This document shows, piece by piece, positions 18,495 to 27,290 of a DNA stretch of 64,000 nucleotides (positions are counted from its first letter, which is position 1; every line of letters starts with the position of its first letter). The translations under genes and the position numbers were made by a program. Under the pieces are notes generated by a model, which was not told the DNA's origin, did no database searches, and saw nothing but the letters and a program-made list of their open reading frames with translations. The stretch spans positions 62,001 to 126,000 of the forward strand of contig JAJZPQ010000004.1 in the NCBI GenBank assembly GCA_021811085.1, written 5' to 3'. The DNA comes from Pseudomonadota bacterium. Its GTDB lineage: Bacteria; Pseudomonadota; Gammaproteobacteria; Burkholderiales; SG8-39.

Positions 18495-20810
18495 TCAGTC
18501 TTGCGAAAACGCAATCTTGTTGGCGCTCGACGCCACTACAGAAAATCGAACCCGACCGGGTGTTAGCCCATTCGCGAACCATGCATCGACCAGAGGCTGA
18601 ACCACCGCTTCATCGACTGCGCGCTCAAGCGGCCGCGCGCCCAACTCCGGGCTGTAGCCACGTTCAAGCAGAACCTTTTTGGCTAACTGATCGACTTCGA
18701 TAACCAGGCCCTTCTCAGCCTCGAACAATCGCGCCTTCTCCGCGAGGATTTGGTCGAGGATTTTCGCGAGGTGTTTGCTGTCGAGCGGCCGAAAGCCGAT
18801 GACGCCGCTGATCCGGTTCACCATTTCGCGGCGCATGAAGCGCTCGGCCAGCGCACGCAGCTGGTCGGTCTTGGCAGTGCGGAAGTCCACCTCGCCCGCG
18901 CCGAGGTTCGAAGTCATGACGAAAAGCGTGTTCGAACAGTCGATCAGACGGCCCTTGTTGTCGCTGATCCGTCCTTCATCGAACACGTTGAGGAAAACAT
19001 TCATCACGTCCGGATGGGCCTTTTCGATCTCGTCCAACAGCACCACGCTGTAGGGATGGCGTCTGAGGCCTTCGGTCAGCGCGCCGCCCTGATCACTGTC
19101 GATATATCCGCGCACCGAACCGATCAGATTGGCGACGCTACTCGCTTCGTGGAATTCGTTCATGTCGAAGCGCAGCAGCGCATCGGGTGTGTCGAACAGA
19201 AAACGCGCAAGTTCCTTCGCCAGGCTGGTCTTGCCGACGCCGGAAGGCCCGAGGAACAAAAATACCCCGACCGGCCGGTTGCTCGCCTTGACGCCGGCCA
19301 TAGCCGCACGTACCCGCTGGCTTACGGCTATGACCGCCGCTTCCTGACCGACGACCTTTTCGCCGAGAGCCTGCTCCATGCGCGTGAAACGGGCGCGGTC
19401 GTCCTCGGTTAGCTGCTGCACCTGGATTCCGGTCCATTCCGCAACGACCGAGGCAATATCCTCGGCCGTAACACGATCGCGCCCGCCTATTACGGCGCGA
19501 GCGGCGGCGATGTCGATCGCGTCGATCGCCTTGTCTGGCTGCTGGCGTTCCTTGACATAGCGGTTGGTGAGATTGACGGCTGCTTTGAGCGATGCCAAAT
19601 CGAATTCGAGCACATAGCCGCTTGCAGCATGCTTGGCCGAAATGCGCGGCGTGACGCCTTGCAGCACGCGGAGTGTCGCCTCCTCGGACAATTCGCCGAT
19701 CTGCACTGGTGAAAATCGCCGCTCCAGCGCCGCGTCTTTTCGGATGAAGCGGTCGAACTCGTCCTGCGTCGTGGCGCCGATGCAGTCGATCTCGCCGCGC
19801 GCAAGCGCCGGCTTCATGATCTGCGCCGCGTCGAGCGCTCCGCTGCCGCCCCCCGCGCCGACAATCGTGTGAATCTCGTCGATGAACAGGATTACATCCG
19901 GCGCCTGCGACGCCTCGCGCACGATCAGCGCGATCCGTTCCTCGAACTGGCCGCGCAGCGAAGTTCCACTCATCAACTCGCCCATCTGCAACTCGATAAT
20001 GCGCTTGCCGCGCAGGATCGGCGGCACCACGCCCTGCGCGACGCGCCAGGCCAGCGCCTCGACGATTGCCGTCTTGCCGACACCGGCTTCGCCGAGCAGG
20101 ATCGGATTCGATTTCTGCGTGCGCGCCAGTACCGTGATCATCTGCTCGATCTCGCGCTCGCGCCCGATTGCGTCCGCAAGGCGGCCTTGCTCGGCGAGAT
20201 TGCGAAGATCACGCCCCCACTCATCCAAGGTCGGCGTGGGGAAGGTCACCGGGATCGCCGTTTTCGGCTGGATTTTGGCGCCGGCGCCGGCGCCGACCGG
20301 CGGTGACGAAGGTGCGCCTGGTGGCGTCGGTGTAGCTGAAGGAGCGCTAGCTGTCGCGGGACTTCGTCCGGGGAGACGGGTCGCATCGGCCGAGTTTTCC
20401 CGTGGTTCCGCGCCGTCAAGGGCGTTCAGCAATTTCTGGGTGACAACCCCCTGCGCCACGAGAAAACGTGCGAACAGGCTTTCGCCTTCGAGCAACAGGC
20501 TGCGCACGAGTACACGGGGAGTCAGTTCGCCTTCCGCCGCGGCGAGCGCAAGAATCGCCGTGAGTCGAGGTGTCGCGTCCGCCGAGGTCGAATACGATTG
20601 CCCGGTTCCGACTTCCTTGTCGAATGCGCGCATCAGCGTGGCCGCATCGACGCCGATCTGCTTCAATGCCGCCACAAGCGGAGATGTCGCATCGCCGAGC
20701 GACGCAAGCGCCACGTGCTCAATGCCGACATGCCCATGCTGGAGGCGCTTTGCCTCGGCCAGAGCACTACTGCAAAGCACCGGACATTCACTCTCAAATC
20801 GCGCGAGCAC
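18495..20810 (-). CDS. Clp-type double AAA+ ATPase without M-domain or ClpP loop
   Basis: A 771-residue Clp/Hsp100 protein. Order: Clp N-domain (about 1-130, two weak repeats), Pro/Ala-rich linker (135-190), AAA1 with Walker A GEAGVGKT (240-247) and Walker B ILFIDE, AAA2 with Walker A GPSGVGKT (521-528) and VVLLDE. The ClpB coiled-coil M-domain is missing, and there is no IGF/IGL loop for ClpP docking. The AAA1 pore loop reads SGTSLRG, lacking the usual Tyr, as in T6SS ClpV; the AAA2 loop reads RGYID. GTG 20810 follows GGGAG by 5 nt. The linker has a DATRL motif also found in the neighbouring kinase. Likely an unfoldase for a specific, unknown partner. Confidence 0.88.
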   Translation of the reverse strand: MLARFESECPVLCSSALAEAKRLQHGHVGIEHVALASLGDATSPLVAALKQIGVDAATLMRAFDKEVGTGQSYSTSADATPRLTAILALAAAEGELTPRVLVRSLLLEGESLFARFLVAQGVVTQKLLNALDGAEPRENSADATRLPGRSPATASAPSATPTPPGAPSSPPVGAGAGAKIQPKTAIPVTFPTPTLDEWGRDLRNLAEQGRLADAIGREREIEQMITVLARTQKSNPILLGEAGVGKTAIVEALAWRVAQGVVPPILRGKRIIELQMGELMSGTSLRGQFEERIALIVREASQAPDVILFIDEIHTIVGAGGGSGALDAAQIMKPALARGEIDCIGATTQDEFDRFIRKDAALERRFSPVQIGELSEEATLRVLQGVTPRISAKHAASGYVLEFDLASLKAAVNLTNRYVKERQQPDKAIDAIDIAAARAVIGGRDRVTAEDIASVVAEWTGIQVQQLTEDDRARFTRMEQALGEKVVGQEAAVIAVSQRVRAAMAGVKASNRPVGVFLFLGPSGVGKTSLAKELARFLFDTPDALLRFDMNEFHEASSVANLIGSVRGYIDSDQGGALTEGLRRHPYSVVLLDEIEKAHPDVMNVFLNVFDEGRISDNKGRLIDCSNTLFVMTSNLGAGEVDFRTAKTDQLRALAERFMRREMVNRISGVIGFRPLDSKHLAKILDQILAEKARLFEAEKGLVIEVDQLAKKVLLERGYSPELGARPLERAVDEAVVQPLVDAWFANGLTPGRVRFSVVASSANKIAFSQD

Positions 20811-20875
20811 TATTCTCCCTTCCAGGGGGAAATGTTCCCAAGTCTAACCTGCGGCTTTCAATGCGTCCGTAGCTG

Positions 20876-22579
20876 TCATTTCGCAGGTCCTTCCCTCATC
20901 GAAAGTGGCAGCGCAATGGTGCGGTTTTCGCGGGCACTTGAATTGTTCCGATCGAGTGTAAGAGCCCAATCGTACGCGTCGATTGCCTCCGCGTAGCGTT
21001 TTAGATCGCAAAGTGTGATGCCCTTGTTGCACCACGCAACGGCATCATTCTGGTCGATTTCAAGTACCCAATCATAAGCTTGGAGCGCCTCCTCGTAACG
21101 CTCTAGACCATAAAGCGCGTTGCCCTTTATAAACCAAGCAGCGGCATAATTCTGATCGATCGCGAGCGCTTGGTCGCAGGCCCGGATCGCGTCCTTGTAA
21201 CGCTTAAGATTCCAAAGTGCATTGCCCTTATTACCCCACGCCATCTTATTGCTTTGGTCAATCGCGAGCGTCCGGTCGTAGGACTGATTTGCTTCCTCGT
21301 GGCGATTAAGAGCGTGAAGCGCATTGCCTCTGCTAAACCACGCACCAGCATGATTCTGGTCGATCGTTAGCGCATGGTCATAGGCCTGGATCGCCTCGTT
21401 GTAACGATCGAGGCGGCCAAACGCGATGCCTTTAAAAAACCATGCAACGACATGACTCTGGTCGAGCGCGAGCGCCCGGTCGCACGCCAATAGCGCTTCC
21501 TCGTAACGCTTCAGCGTCGCAAGCGAGTAACTCGCATCGATCCATTCGCCTGCGTCGAGCTCGATAGAAGAGAAGTCCAAGATCACCGCTTTTCCGGTCA
21601 GGCGGTGATACCATTCGGCGAAAAACGTGACGATCTCGTCCCAGTTCTGTGGTCGCGGCGCCGGATTTTTTGCGAGGCAACGCCGTACGAATTGATCTAT
21701 CTCGCCGGGCAGGTCTGGAATAATGCTAGCCAATGCAGCGGGCGGACTTTCAAGGTGCGCTCGCTCCCAGTCGCGCTCGGTCAACGCCGGGAACAGCCGG
21801 TGCGCGGTGAACATTTCGAACAAGATGCAGCCGTAGGCATATATGTCGCTTCGCAGATCGAGCACCTCTCCGCGCCATTGCTCGGGCGACATGTACGCCG
21901 GCGTTCCCGCGTCGGACTGCGCCGCGTGCACGAGACCGAAGTCGGTCACCATCGCCTTCCCATCGCCGTTGACAAGAATGTTGCCGGGCTTGAGATCGCG
22001 ATGCACGAGGTTGGGCACCTTGCGCACCGCGTGCTGCATGCCTTGCGCGATCTGCAAGGCCATCGCGACCCCCACCGGCAACGTTAGGCGGGCGTGACCG
22101 AGCCATCCGCGCAAATCGCCCTCCATGCCCTCCGGACCGCGCACGTACTCGGTAATGACGTAGGGGACGCGATTGAAGCGCTCGACCAGATAGGCGCGAA
22201 CGATGTACGGATGCTTTTCCAGCGAAATCCAGACGCTCGCCTCGCTCTCGAACAGCGAGAGCACTTGCTTGTCGCTCGCGTGACGGGCGCGAACGGTCTT
22301 GGGCGCGCGCGGAAGCTTCGTCTGATGGTCGAAGCAGCCGTAGACCACGCCCAGCTCGCCATGATGTATGGCCGAAACCTCGTAGCGGTCTTCGATCTTG
22401 TCGCCCAGCTTGTAAAACTCGCTGGTATCGGGCTGCGCATTCGCTGCGTTGCGGGCAAGCCTCGATCGGTACCCTTCTTGTGCAAGGCGGGTCTTGTCGT
22501 CAGGCACTGCAGCGTCGACGCGCGCGACCCGCGTACGATAGGCTTCCCCGGCGAGTCGGGTAGCGTCGGCGGCGGTCAT
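20876..22579 (-). CDS. Ser/Thr protein kinase with C-terminal TPR repeats
   Basis: A 567-residue soluble kinase. Residues 1-60 are a tail with two repeats (ATRLAGEAYRTRVAR and KTRLAQEGYRSRLAR). The kinase domain (about 65-330) has HRDLKPGN, DFG and APE-equivalent SPE motifs and an invariant Lys in RAPKTV; the glycine loop is weak (HHGELGVVY). From about 350 to the end are six TPR repeats of 34 residues, very alike (for example YNEAIQAYDHALTIDQNHAGAW), a likely recent expansion. No transmembrane segment or extracellular sensor domain is visible. It starts 36 nt after the DUF2971 gene and lies 65 nt before the Clp gene. Confidence 0.92.
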   Translation of the reverse strand: MTAADATRLAGEAYRTRVARVDAAVPDDKTRLAQEGYRSRLARNAANAQPDTSEFYKLGDKIEDRYEVSAIHHGELGVVYGCFDHQTKLPRAPKTVRARHASDKQVLSLFESEASVWISLEKHPYIVRAYLVERFNRVPYVITEYVRGPEGMEGDLRGWLGHARLTLPVGVAMALQIAQGMQHAVRKVPNLVHRDLKPGNILVNGDGKAMVTDFGLVHAAQSDAGTPAYMSPEQWRGEVLDLRSDIYAYGCILFEMFTAHRLFPALTERDWERAHLESPPAALASIIPDLPGEIDQFVRRCLAKNPAPRPQNWDEIVTFFAEWYHRLTGKAVILDFSSIELDAGEWIDASYSLATLKRYEEALLACDRALALDQSHVVAWFFKGIAFGRLDRYNEAIQAYDHALTIDQNHAGAWFSRGNALHALNRHEEANQSYDRTLAIDQSNKMAWGNKGNALWNLKRYKDAIRACDQALAIDQNYAAAWFIKGNALYGLERYEEALQAYDWVLEIDQNDAVAWCNKGITLCDLKRYAEAIDAYDWALTLDRNNSSARENRTIALPLSMREGPAK

Positions 22580-22615
22580 TGCGCGAAATCTTCCTTGGGC
22601 GTAACGAAATCTAGC

Positions 22616-23449
22616 TCATCTGGGAGATAGCCGAATGCTCGTGATAGAGCCAAAGATAGATAGATTATGGTCGCGAAGATATTCTTCGATCATCTCGCGC
22701 TTATACCGAGGGCAACGAGGATCAATTGCGACGGACTCCACAAAGTCGTCAGGAATATCGACGTACACGTGATCGCCATCCAGCCATGGAGCCGAATCCG
22801 TAAACGAGCCCTTTGATTCTGAGGGAGCCGCCAAACCGCATGTAACTATTCCTCGAATCTCCCCTTCATGAATGAACGCTCTATCCTTCAGGGTGAAAAA
22901 CTCAAAAATTTCCTTCCTTTTCTGATCCGTTAGAACTTGTTGAGAACGGCCCTTGCTGAGAATATCTTCATGCATACCACGGAGGTCCTCGTATAACACT
23001 TCCCTCACTGCCCCTACCTGCACAAACGCGTACGAGGAACCATCGGTCAGCCCAAAACGTTCAAATTGCGATTGCATACCGTTTCTACGCGCGAAATCAT
23101 CGAGTGCGGCCTGAAGTTTTGCCACTGTGGAAGAGACTCGAACGCCGCACCGATCCGCCGAGTACAACGACCAAAGCGCGACAGAATCTGCCTCGCGCGT
23201 CCAAGAGCAAACAAACGAGCCCTGTTTCAGGACGTTGTGGATACGCAGAATATCCTCCTGACTCGCAATACCACTGTACGAGCCATCGTTCGACTCCACT
23301 GCTGCGCGCAGGGAGTTGTAAACAATTTCGAGCCCTTCGTTCCTGTCAGGGAAGGTAGAAGGAGCGGCAAAACGCAACCGCCGCTTGCGGATAGTATCTG
23401 CCAAGGCGAAGAAATCAAGAAACCGATAGATACGGGTGTCGGGATTCAA
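22616..23449 (-). CDS. DUF2971-family protein of unknown function
   Basis: About 277 residues. It has the DUF2971 layout: IYRFLDF near the start, LRFAAPSTFPDRNEGLE, then FVCSWTREADSVALWSLYS followed by CGVRV, and later a stretch with AFIHEGEIRG. No enzyme activity is established for this family, to my knowledge; members often sit in defence or mobile regions. I start it at TTG 23449, preceded by AGGGA, because similarity begins there; the frame is open to a GTG at 23644. It leads the kinase-Clp-FHA run. Confidence 0.7.
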   Translation of the reverse strand: MNPDTRIYRFLDFFALADTIRKRRLRFAAPSTFPDRNEGLEIVYNSLRAAVESNDGSYSGIASQEDILRIHNVLKQGSFVCSWTREADSVALWSLYSADRCGVRVSSTVAKLQAALDDFARRNGMQSQFERFGLTDGSSYAFVQVGAVREVLYEDLRGMHEDILSKGRSQQVLTDQKRKEIFEFFTLKDRAFIHEGEIRGIVTCGLAAPSESKGSFTDSAPWLDGDHVYVDIPDDFVESVAIDPRCPRYKREMIEEYLRDHNLSIFGSITSIRLSPR

Positions 23450-23825
23450 GGGGTTATTTCCCTGGTTCAGATTATTTGGGCGCAGCCCACGTCTTCCTTC
23501 GGCTAGAGATAGACGGCACCTCGTCGCGTAGCCCAAGTCGCTTGGCTCCCGCCAGTTGCTTCTGCAGCATATGCGCCGCGACACAACAGCCCGGACATGG
23601 TCACTCAGTCCGAAACATTGCGCCGCAATCCGGCCGACAGACACGGCGCGGAAATAGGCTGGGAATGGACCTGAATAGGCCAGAATCGGCCGGCTTCGCG
23701 ACTCGAAGGGGATCGCTTACTGGACGGAATTATCGCGACATCATGTCGCGATTCGTGTCGCGATTCGGGGGTGGTCCTGGTCGAGGCACGCCGATCGCAA
23801 CAAAGTGTCGGGATTACTGTCGCGA
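23450..23825. other. Intergenic region with a TGTCGCGAT repeat array
   Basis: No gene is supported. It holds a perfect palindrome ATCGCGACA-TCA-TGTCGCGAT (23732-23752), further direct copies at 23756-23764 and 23818-23826 and one variant at 23806-23814. It also has a 24-bp sequence (23571-23594) that matches 25361-25384 at 22 of 24 positions. Confidence 0.7.
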
Positions 23826-23826
23826 T
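23732..23826. repeat. Cluster of TGTCGCGAT repeats
   Basis: Four exact 9-mers and one with a single change: inverted pair 23732-23740 and 23744-23752, then 23756-23764, 23806-23814 (TGTCGGGAT) and 23818-23826. The last overlaps the stop codon of the deaminase-ATPase gene. Such spacing suggests protein binding or a mobile-element end. Confidence 0.75.
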
Positions 23827-25316
23827 CATGCCCGGACAACCTCGTATTTGGTCGCGGGCCCTTGCCCCCGACGGCGCAGCATGCCCAATTCAACGAAGTG
23901 CGTCAGATGCCGCTGTGCGGTGCGGGCAGTCACTCCCATGTGCTGGGCGTATTCGCTTTGCGTCGCAGTGGTTCGACCTGCGAGGAAAGACCAGCCCTTG
24001 CGTTCCTCGGACGTCAATTCGCGAAGCACCGCTTCGTCGAGCGTACGAGTCGCCCCTTCCGCCGTGCGATAGAGCGTCAGTACCAGATATGGGGCCTCCC
24101 ACGCGAACCGGGGCAGCGGCAATCCCGCCGCTTCGGCACGACCTCTCATGGACTTGAGCCCCAGTCCCCGCTCTTCGGCCAATTCCATTCTGGCGAAGAC
24201 ATAGTGCAGGACCGGGTTGCGGCTGAGCATTGGGGCGTCGAAGGACTGCATCTGTTTCAACGTGATCGGTTCCACCGGCTTACCGGGGCTTTTCACTGTG
24301 ATGGTGTCCGGCGTGACGACCAACTGGCACTTGGCGCCTTCGATCGCGTAGTCGCGGTGCACGAGCGCATTGACGACACCTTCGCGCACGAGTTCGAACA
24401 GCGCCTCGTTCGCCTGCCGTCGCCGCGCAGCAGAGCGCTCGATCGGGTTGGGCAGTTTGTCGCGCAGCCATTGAAGCGCCTGCTCGGGTGCGAGCACCTG
24501 CGGTCCGTCGAAGTCCTTCGGCTCTTCTGTCCCGTCGGCAAAGTGAATGGTGCCCAGCAGTCCGGCCTGAGGCATGACCGTTCTTGGCTCTTTGCCGAAG
24601 AGCAGAAGCCCGAAGCCCGTCGGAGTCGATTGCCCATTCTCTTGCTTGAGCAGGCCCTGCTGGACCAGACGACGGTGGAAGGCCGGCGAGCCCACCGTGT
24701 CACTGATCTTGGCGATGGTCCGATACTGCTTCATCGCTTCGGTCGAGAAGTCTTTCGTCTCGGCGGCGGCGAATGCCTTCTCCAGCGGGGACAGCGTGAT
24801 GGTCTTCGGCTTCTTCTCTGCGCGCGCCGCCGCGGCCCTTTCGAGCGCCTGCTCGACGAACGCCTTGTTCGCCTTCTGGATCTCTTCCTGCAGGTCGCGG
24901 TCGAACATGTGCACCGTCACGCCGCTGTCCTGCAGATACTTGATCCCCTTACGGTCCACCGTCGGGTCGGGGTCTTCGATACCGATCCAGACTTTTTTGA
25001 TCCGAGCGAGAACAATCCGCTCCGCGCAGCCCAGCTTCGGATGCCGGCGCGAACCGGGAGCGCAGGGTTCCAACGTCGCGAAGAGCATCGCGCCGTCGAG
25101 TTTCTTGTCCCGATTCTTCCGCTCCAGGAGCGCGTATTCGGCGTGGTCGCCGTCTCGCAACTCGCCTCGACTTGCAGTCTCGATGGTTCCATCGGGTTTC
25201 CAAAGGACCGCTCCCACCAAAGGGTTCGCCTTCCCGTCCGCGCGCGGTTCGGAGACGGACTGGCGCATGACCTCAATGGCCTGTTCCATGAGCTTCCGGG
25301 GATCGAGCTTGGCCAT
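23826..25316 (-). CDS. Fusion of a RibD-like deaminase domain with a GHKL ATPase/wHTH protein
   Basis: About 496 residues. Residues 1-150 look like a zinc deaminase of the RibD/CDA fold: NPLVGAVL, the HAE motif (near 59) and EPCAPGSRRHPKLGC, with the two zinc cysteines. A charged linker follows (about 155-190). The rest resembles COG2865-type proteins: REGVVNALVHRDY (N-box of a GHKL ATPase), ERGLGLKSM (G box) and a winged-helix end with TQSEYAQHMGVTARTAQRHL. The Schlafen AlbA core seen in many COG2865 proteins is not obvious. ATG 25316, or GTG just before it, follows GGGAG. This pairing hints at nucleotide-based defence or regulation, but no function is shown. Confidence 0.78.
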   Translation of the reverse strand: MAKLDPRKLMEQAIEVMRQSVSEPRADGKANPLVGAVLWKPDGTIETASRGELRDGDHAEYALLERKNRDKKLDGAMLFATLEPCAPGSRRHPKLGCAERIVLARIKKVWIGIEDPDPTVDRKGIKYLQDSGVTVHMFDRDLQEEIQKANKAFVEQALERAAAARAEKKPKTITLSPLEKAFAAAETKDFSTEAMKQYRTIAKISDTVGSPAFHRRLVQQGLLKQENGQSTPTGFGLLLFGKEPRTVMPQAGLLGTIHFADGTEEPKDFDGPQVLAPEQALQWLRDKLPNPIERSAARRRQANEALFELVREGVVNALVHRDYAIEGAKCQLVVTPDTITVKSPGKPVEPITLKQMQSFDAPMLSRNPVLHYVFARMELAEERGLGLKSMRGRAEAAGLPLPRFAWEAPYLVLTLYRTAEGATRTLDEAVLRELTSEERKGWSFLAGRTTATQSEYAQHMGVTARTAQRHLTHFVELGMLRRRGQGPATKYEVVRA

Positions 25317-25346
25317 CACACTGCACTCCCGATGAACCGCTGGGCC

Positions 25347-25439
25347 CTAAGAATCAGCGCATGCGCCGCGCCACAGCAGCCCGGCATCGCCCGCCACATG
25401 CGCAGTCGCATCGGGCAACTCGATCCGAATCGTTGTCAT
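25347..25439 (-). pseudogene. Truncated antitoxin-like gene
   Basis: A 30-residue frame with a strong ribosome site (GAGGAGG) begins MTTIRIELPDATAHVAGDAGLL. This opening looks like small antitoxin-type proteins of 70-90 residues that I have seen annotated beside PIN or RelE toxins. After residue 22 the similarity stops, where a sequence repeated at 23571 begins, and the frame ends. No toxin gene follows; the deaminase-ATPase gene starts 31 nt later. Confidence 0.5.
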
Positions 25440-25850
25440 GGTAAAACCTCCTCAAGAACTAGCCGGGTCAACGGGCGGTCGCCTCTTAGGCGGTGGCACA
25501 CACCTAAAATACGATCCTCATATGATAACTGAGCGCTGGATTTGACGATAATTCAGATTTATTGGATCGCCGATTGTGATCCGAATCCGGAGCCAGTCGA
25601 CGACTTTAAGATCACAGATTGTGATCTTAAAGCTGCGGCCTCCTCCCAAGCGATATATTGGGAAAGTCCACATTATCTCCCGCACACCGCGCACGGACAT
25701 CTCCTGGAAATCCAGGTCTGGCGCGGCTTTCCAGCCCAATTGGCTTCGCGCAATCAAAATCACAGATTGTGATCTTGATCCGAAGCATGCCGGCTTGGGC
25801 CAACATCGGCCCCATGTGCGAACCAAAGGATTGCCGACCGACGGGCTCAA
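25440..25850. other. Intergenic region with GATTGTGAT palindromes
   Basis: No gene is supported between the antitoxin remnant and glmM. Short open frames run through it, but they are made largely of the repeats. It contains three palindromes centred on GATTGTGAT (25564-25582, 25604-25632, 25754-25778) and a small stem CGCCTAAGAGGCG on the minus strand near 25480. Confidence 0.65.
25604..25632. repeat. Perfect 13-bp palindrome (family of three)
   Basis: CTTTAAGATCACA and TGTGATCTTAAAG flank GAT. A second copy (25754-25778) has arms of 11 bp with one mismatch and the same centre; a third, weaker copy lies at 25564-25582. The identical ATCACA-GAT-TGTGAT core in two copies points to a protein-binding site or a small mobile palindrome. 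Confidence 0.8.
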
Positions 25851-27203
25851 TCAGGCTGCGGCGAGTCTAACCTTCTCCGCCAACATCGCCGCCAGGGATT
25901 CGACCTTGGCCCCATCCTCGCCCTCGACCATCACGCGCAACACCGGCTCGGTGCCGGAGGGCCGCAGCAGCACCCGCCCGGCCTTGCCCAAGTCGCGCTC
26001 GGCCGCTTCCTTGGCCTTGCCTACCGCCGCGCTCGCCTCCCAGTTAAAGCCTTTGGCGACCCGCACGTTCACCAGCTTCTGCGGATACAGACTCAGCTCG
26101 CCGCATAGTTCAGCCAGGGTGGAATCGCGCTCGCGCAGCGCCGTCAGCACCTGCAACGCGGACACCAGAGCATCGCCGGTGGTGTGCTTGTCCAAACAGA
26201 TGATATGGCCGGAATTCTCGCCGCCGAGCTGCCAGCCTTTCTCCTGCAGCAGCTCGAGCACATAGCGATCGCCGACTTTGGCGCGCGCAAACGCAATGCC
26301 GCAGCGCTCCAGGGCGCGCTCCAGCGCGAGATTGCTCATCAGGGTACCGACCACGCCCGGCACCGGGCCCTGAGCCGCGCGCATGCGCGCGATCACGTAC
26401 AGCAACTCGTCGCCGTCATAGGCGTCGCCGTGCGCATCCACCATCAGCAGGCGGTCGCCGTCGCCATCCAAGGCGATGCCGAGGTCGGCCTTATGCTGCT
26501 TCACCGCCAATTGCAGCGCCTGCGGGCTGGTGGCCCCTACGAGGTCGTTGATGTTCAGGCCGTCCGGACTGACGCCTATGGGAACTACATCGGCGCCAAG
26601 CTCGTGGAACACATGTGGTGCAATGTGATACGCAGCGCCGTTGGCGCAGTCGACCACGATCTTCAGGCCGCGCAAATCCAGTCTGTTGGGAAAGGTGCTC
26701 TTGCAGAATTCGATGTAGCGGCCGGCGGCATCGTCGATGCGCCGCGCCTTGCCCAATTCGGCCGAGGCGCGGCAGCGCATCGGCTGCGCGAGCTGCGCCT
26801 CGATCTGCGCTTCCACCGCATCGGGCAGTTTGTTGCCGTCGCCGGAAAAAAACTTGATGCCGTTGTCGGGGTAAGGATTGTGCGAGGCGCTGATCACCAC
26901 CCCCGCCTGCAGGCGCAGCGCGCGGGTGAGATAGGCCACCGCCGGCGTCGGCATCGGGCCCGAGAGCATCACGTCGACCCCGGCCGCCGCAAATCCCGCC
27001 TCCAGCGAAGCCTCCAGCATATAACCAGAAATGCGCGTGTCCTTGCCGATCAGCACAGCCGGCCGCATTCCCGCAGCCAGCTGCGCGCGGCGCGCCAACA
27101 CCTCGCCCGCGGCATAGCCCAGGCGCACCATGAATTCCGGCGTGATCGGCGCCTCGCCCACGAGGCCGCGAATGCCATCGGTTCCGAAAAATTTTCTGGT
27201 CAT
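25851..27203 (-). CDS. glmM: Phosphoglucosamine mutase
   Basis: GlmM converts glucosamine 6-phosphate to glucosamine 1-phosphate for peptidoglycan and lipopolysaccharide. The 450-residue product begins [13 protein letters not shown], has the catalytic phosphoserine loop [15 protein letters not shown] (near residue 100), the metal loop DGDGDRLL and the phosphate-binding [12 protein letters not shown] near the end. It follows folP on the same strand, a common proteobacterial order. Confidence 0.97.
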   Translation of the reverse strand: MTRKFFGTDGIRGLVGEAPITPEFMVRLGYAAGEVLARRAQLAAGMRPAVLIGKDTRISGYMLEASLEAGFAAAGVDVMLSGPMPTPAVAYLTRALRLQAGVVISASHNPYPDNGIKFFSGDGNKLPDAVEAQIEAQLAQPMRCRASAELGKARRIDDAAGRYIEFCKSTFPNRLDLRGLKIVVDCANGAAYHIAPHVFHELGADVVPIGVSPDGLNINDLVGATSPQALQLAVKQHKADLGIALDGDGDRLLMVDAHGDAYDGDELLYVIARMRAAQGPVPGVVGTLMSNLALERALERCGIAFARAKVGDRYVLELLQEKGWQLGGENSGHIICLDKHTTGDALVSALQVLTALRERDSTLAELCGELSLYPQKLVNVRVAKGFNWEASAAVGKAKEAAERDLGKAGRVLLRPSGTEPVLRVMVEGEDGAKVESLAAMLAEKVRLAAA

Positions 27204-27216
27204 TTAGAGCTTATTT

Positions 27217-27290
27217 CAAAATGAGGGGATATTTCCCCTCATACTCCCCTAAATCAGGGGCCATTTCGGTAATTCTGAAATGGCCTCTTA
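27217..27290. repeat. Two-hairpin intergenic repeat, copy 1 (folP-glmM)
   Basis: Hairpin A has arms ATGAGGGGA and TCCCCTCAT (27221-27242). The spacer CTCCCCTAAATCAG is shared with copy 2. Hairpin B has arms GGCCATTTC and GAAATGGCC (27259-27285), then TCTTA. On the minus strand it lies right after the folP stop and just before glmM. Confidence 0.8.

Noticed and set aside
21000-21570. Tandem DNA repeats of about 102 bp
   Set aside because: These are the coding repeats of the six TPR units in the kinase, not a separate repeat element or CRISPR array.
25518-25850. Open frame of 110 codons in the palindrome region
   Set aside because: Its sequence is largely made of the GATTGTGAT repeats read in frame; no domain and no good start.
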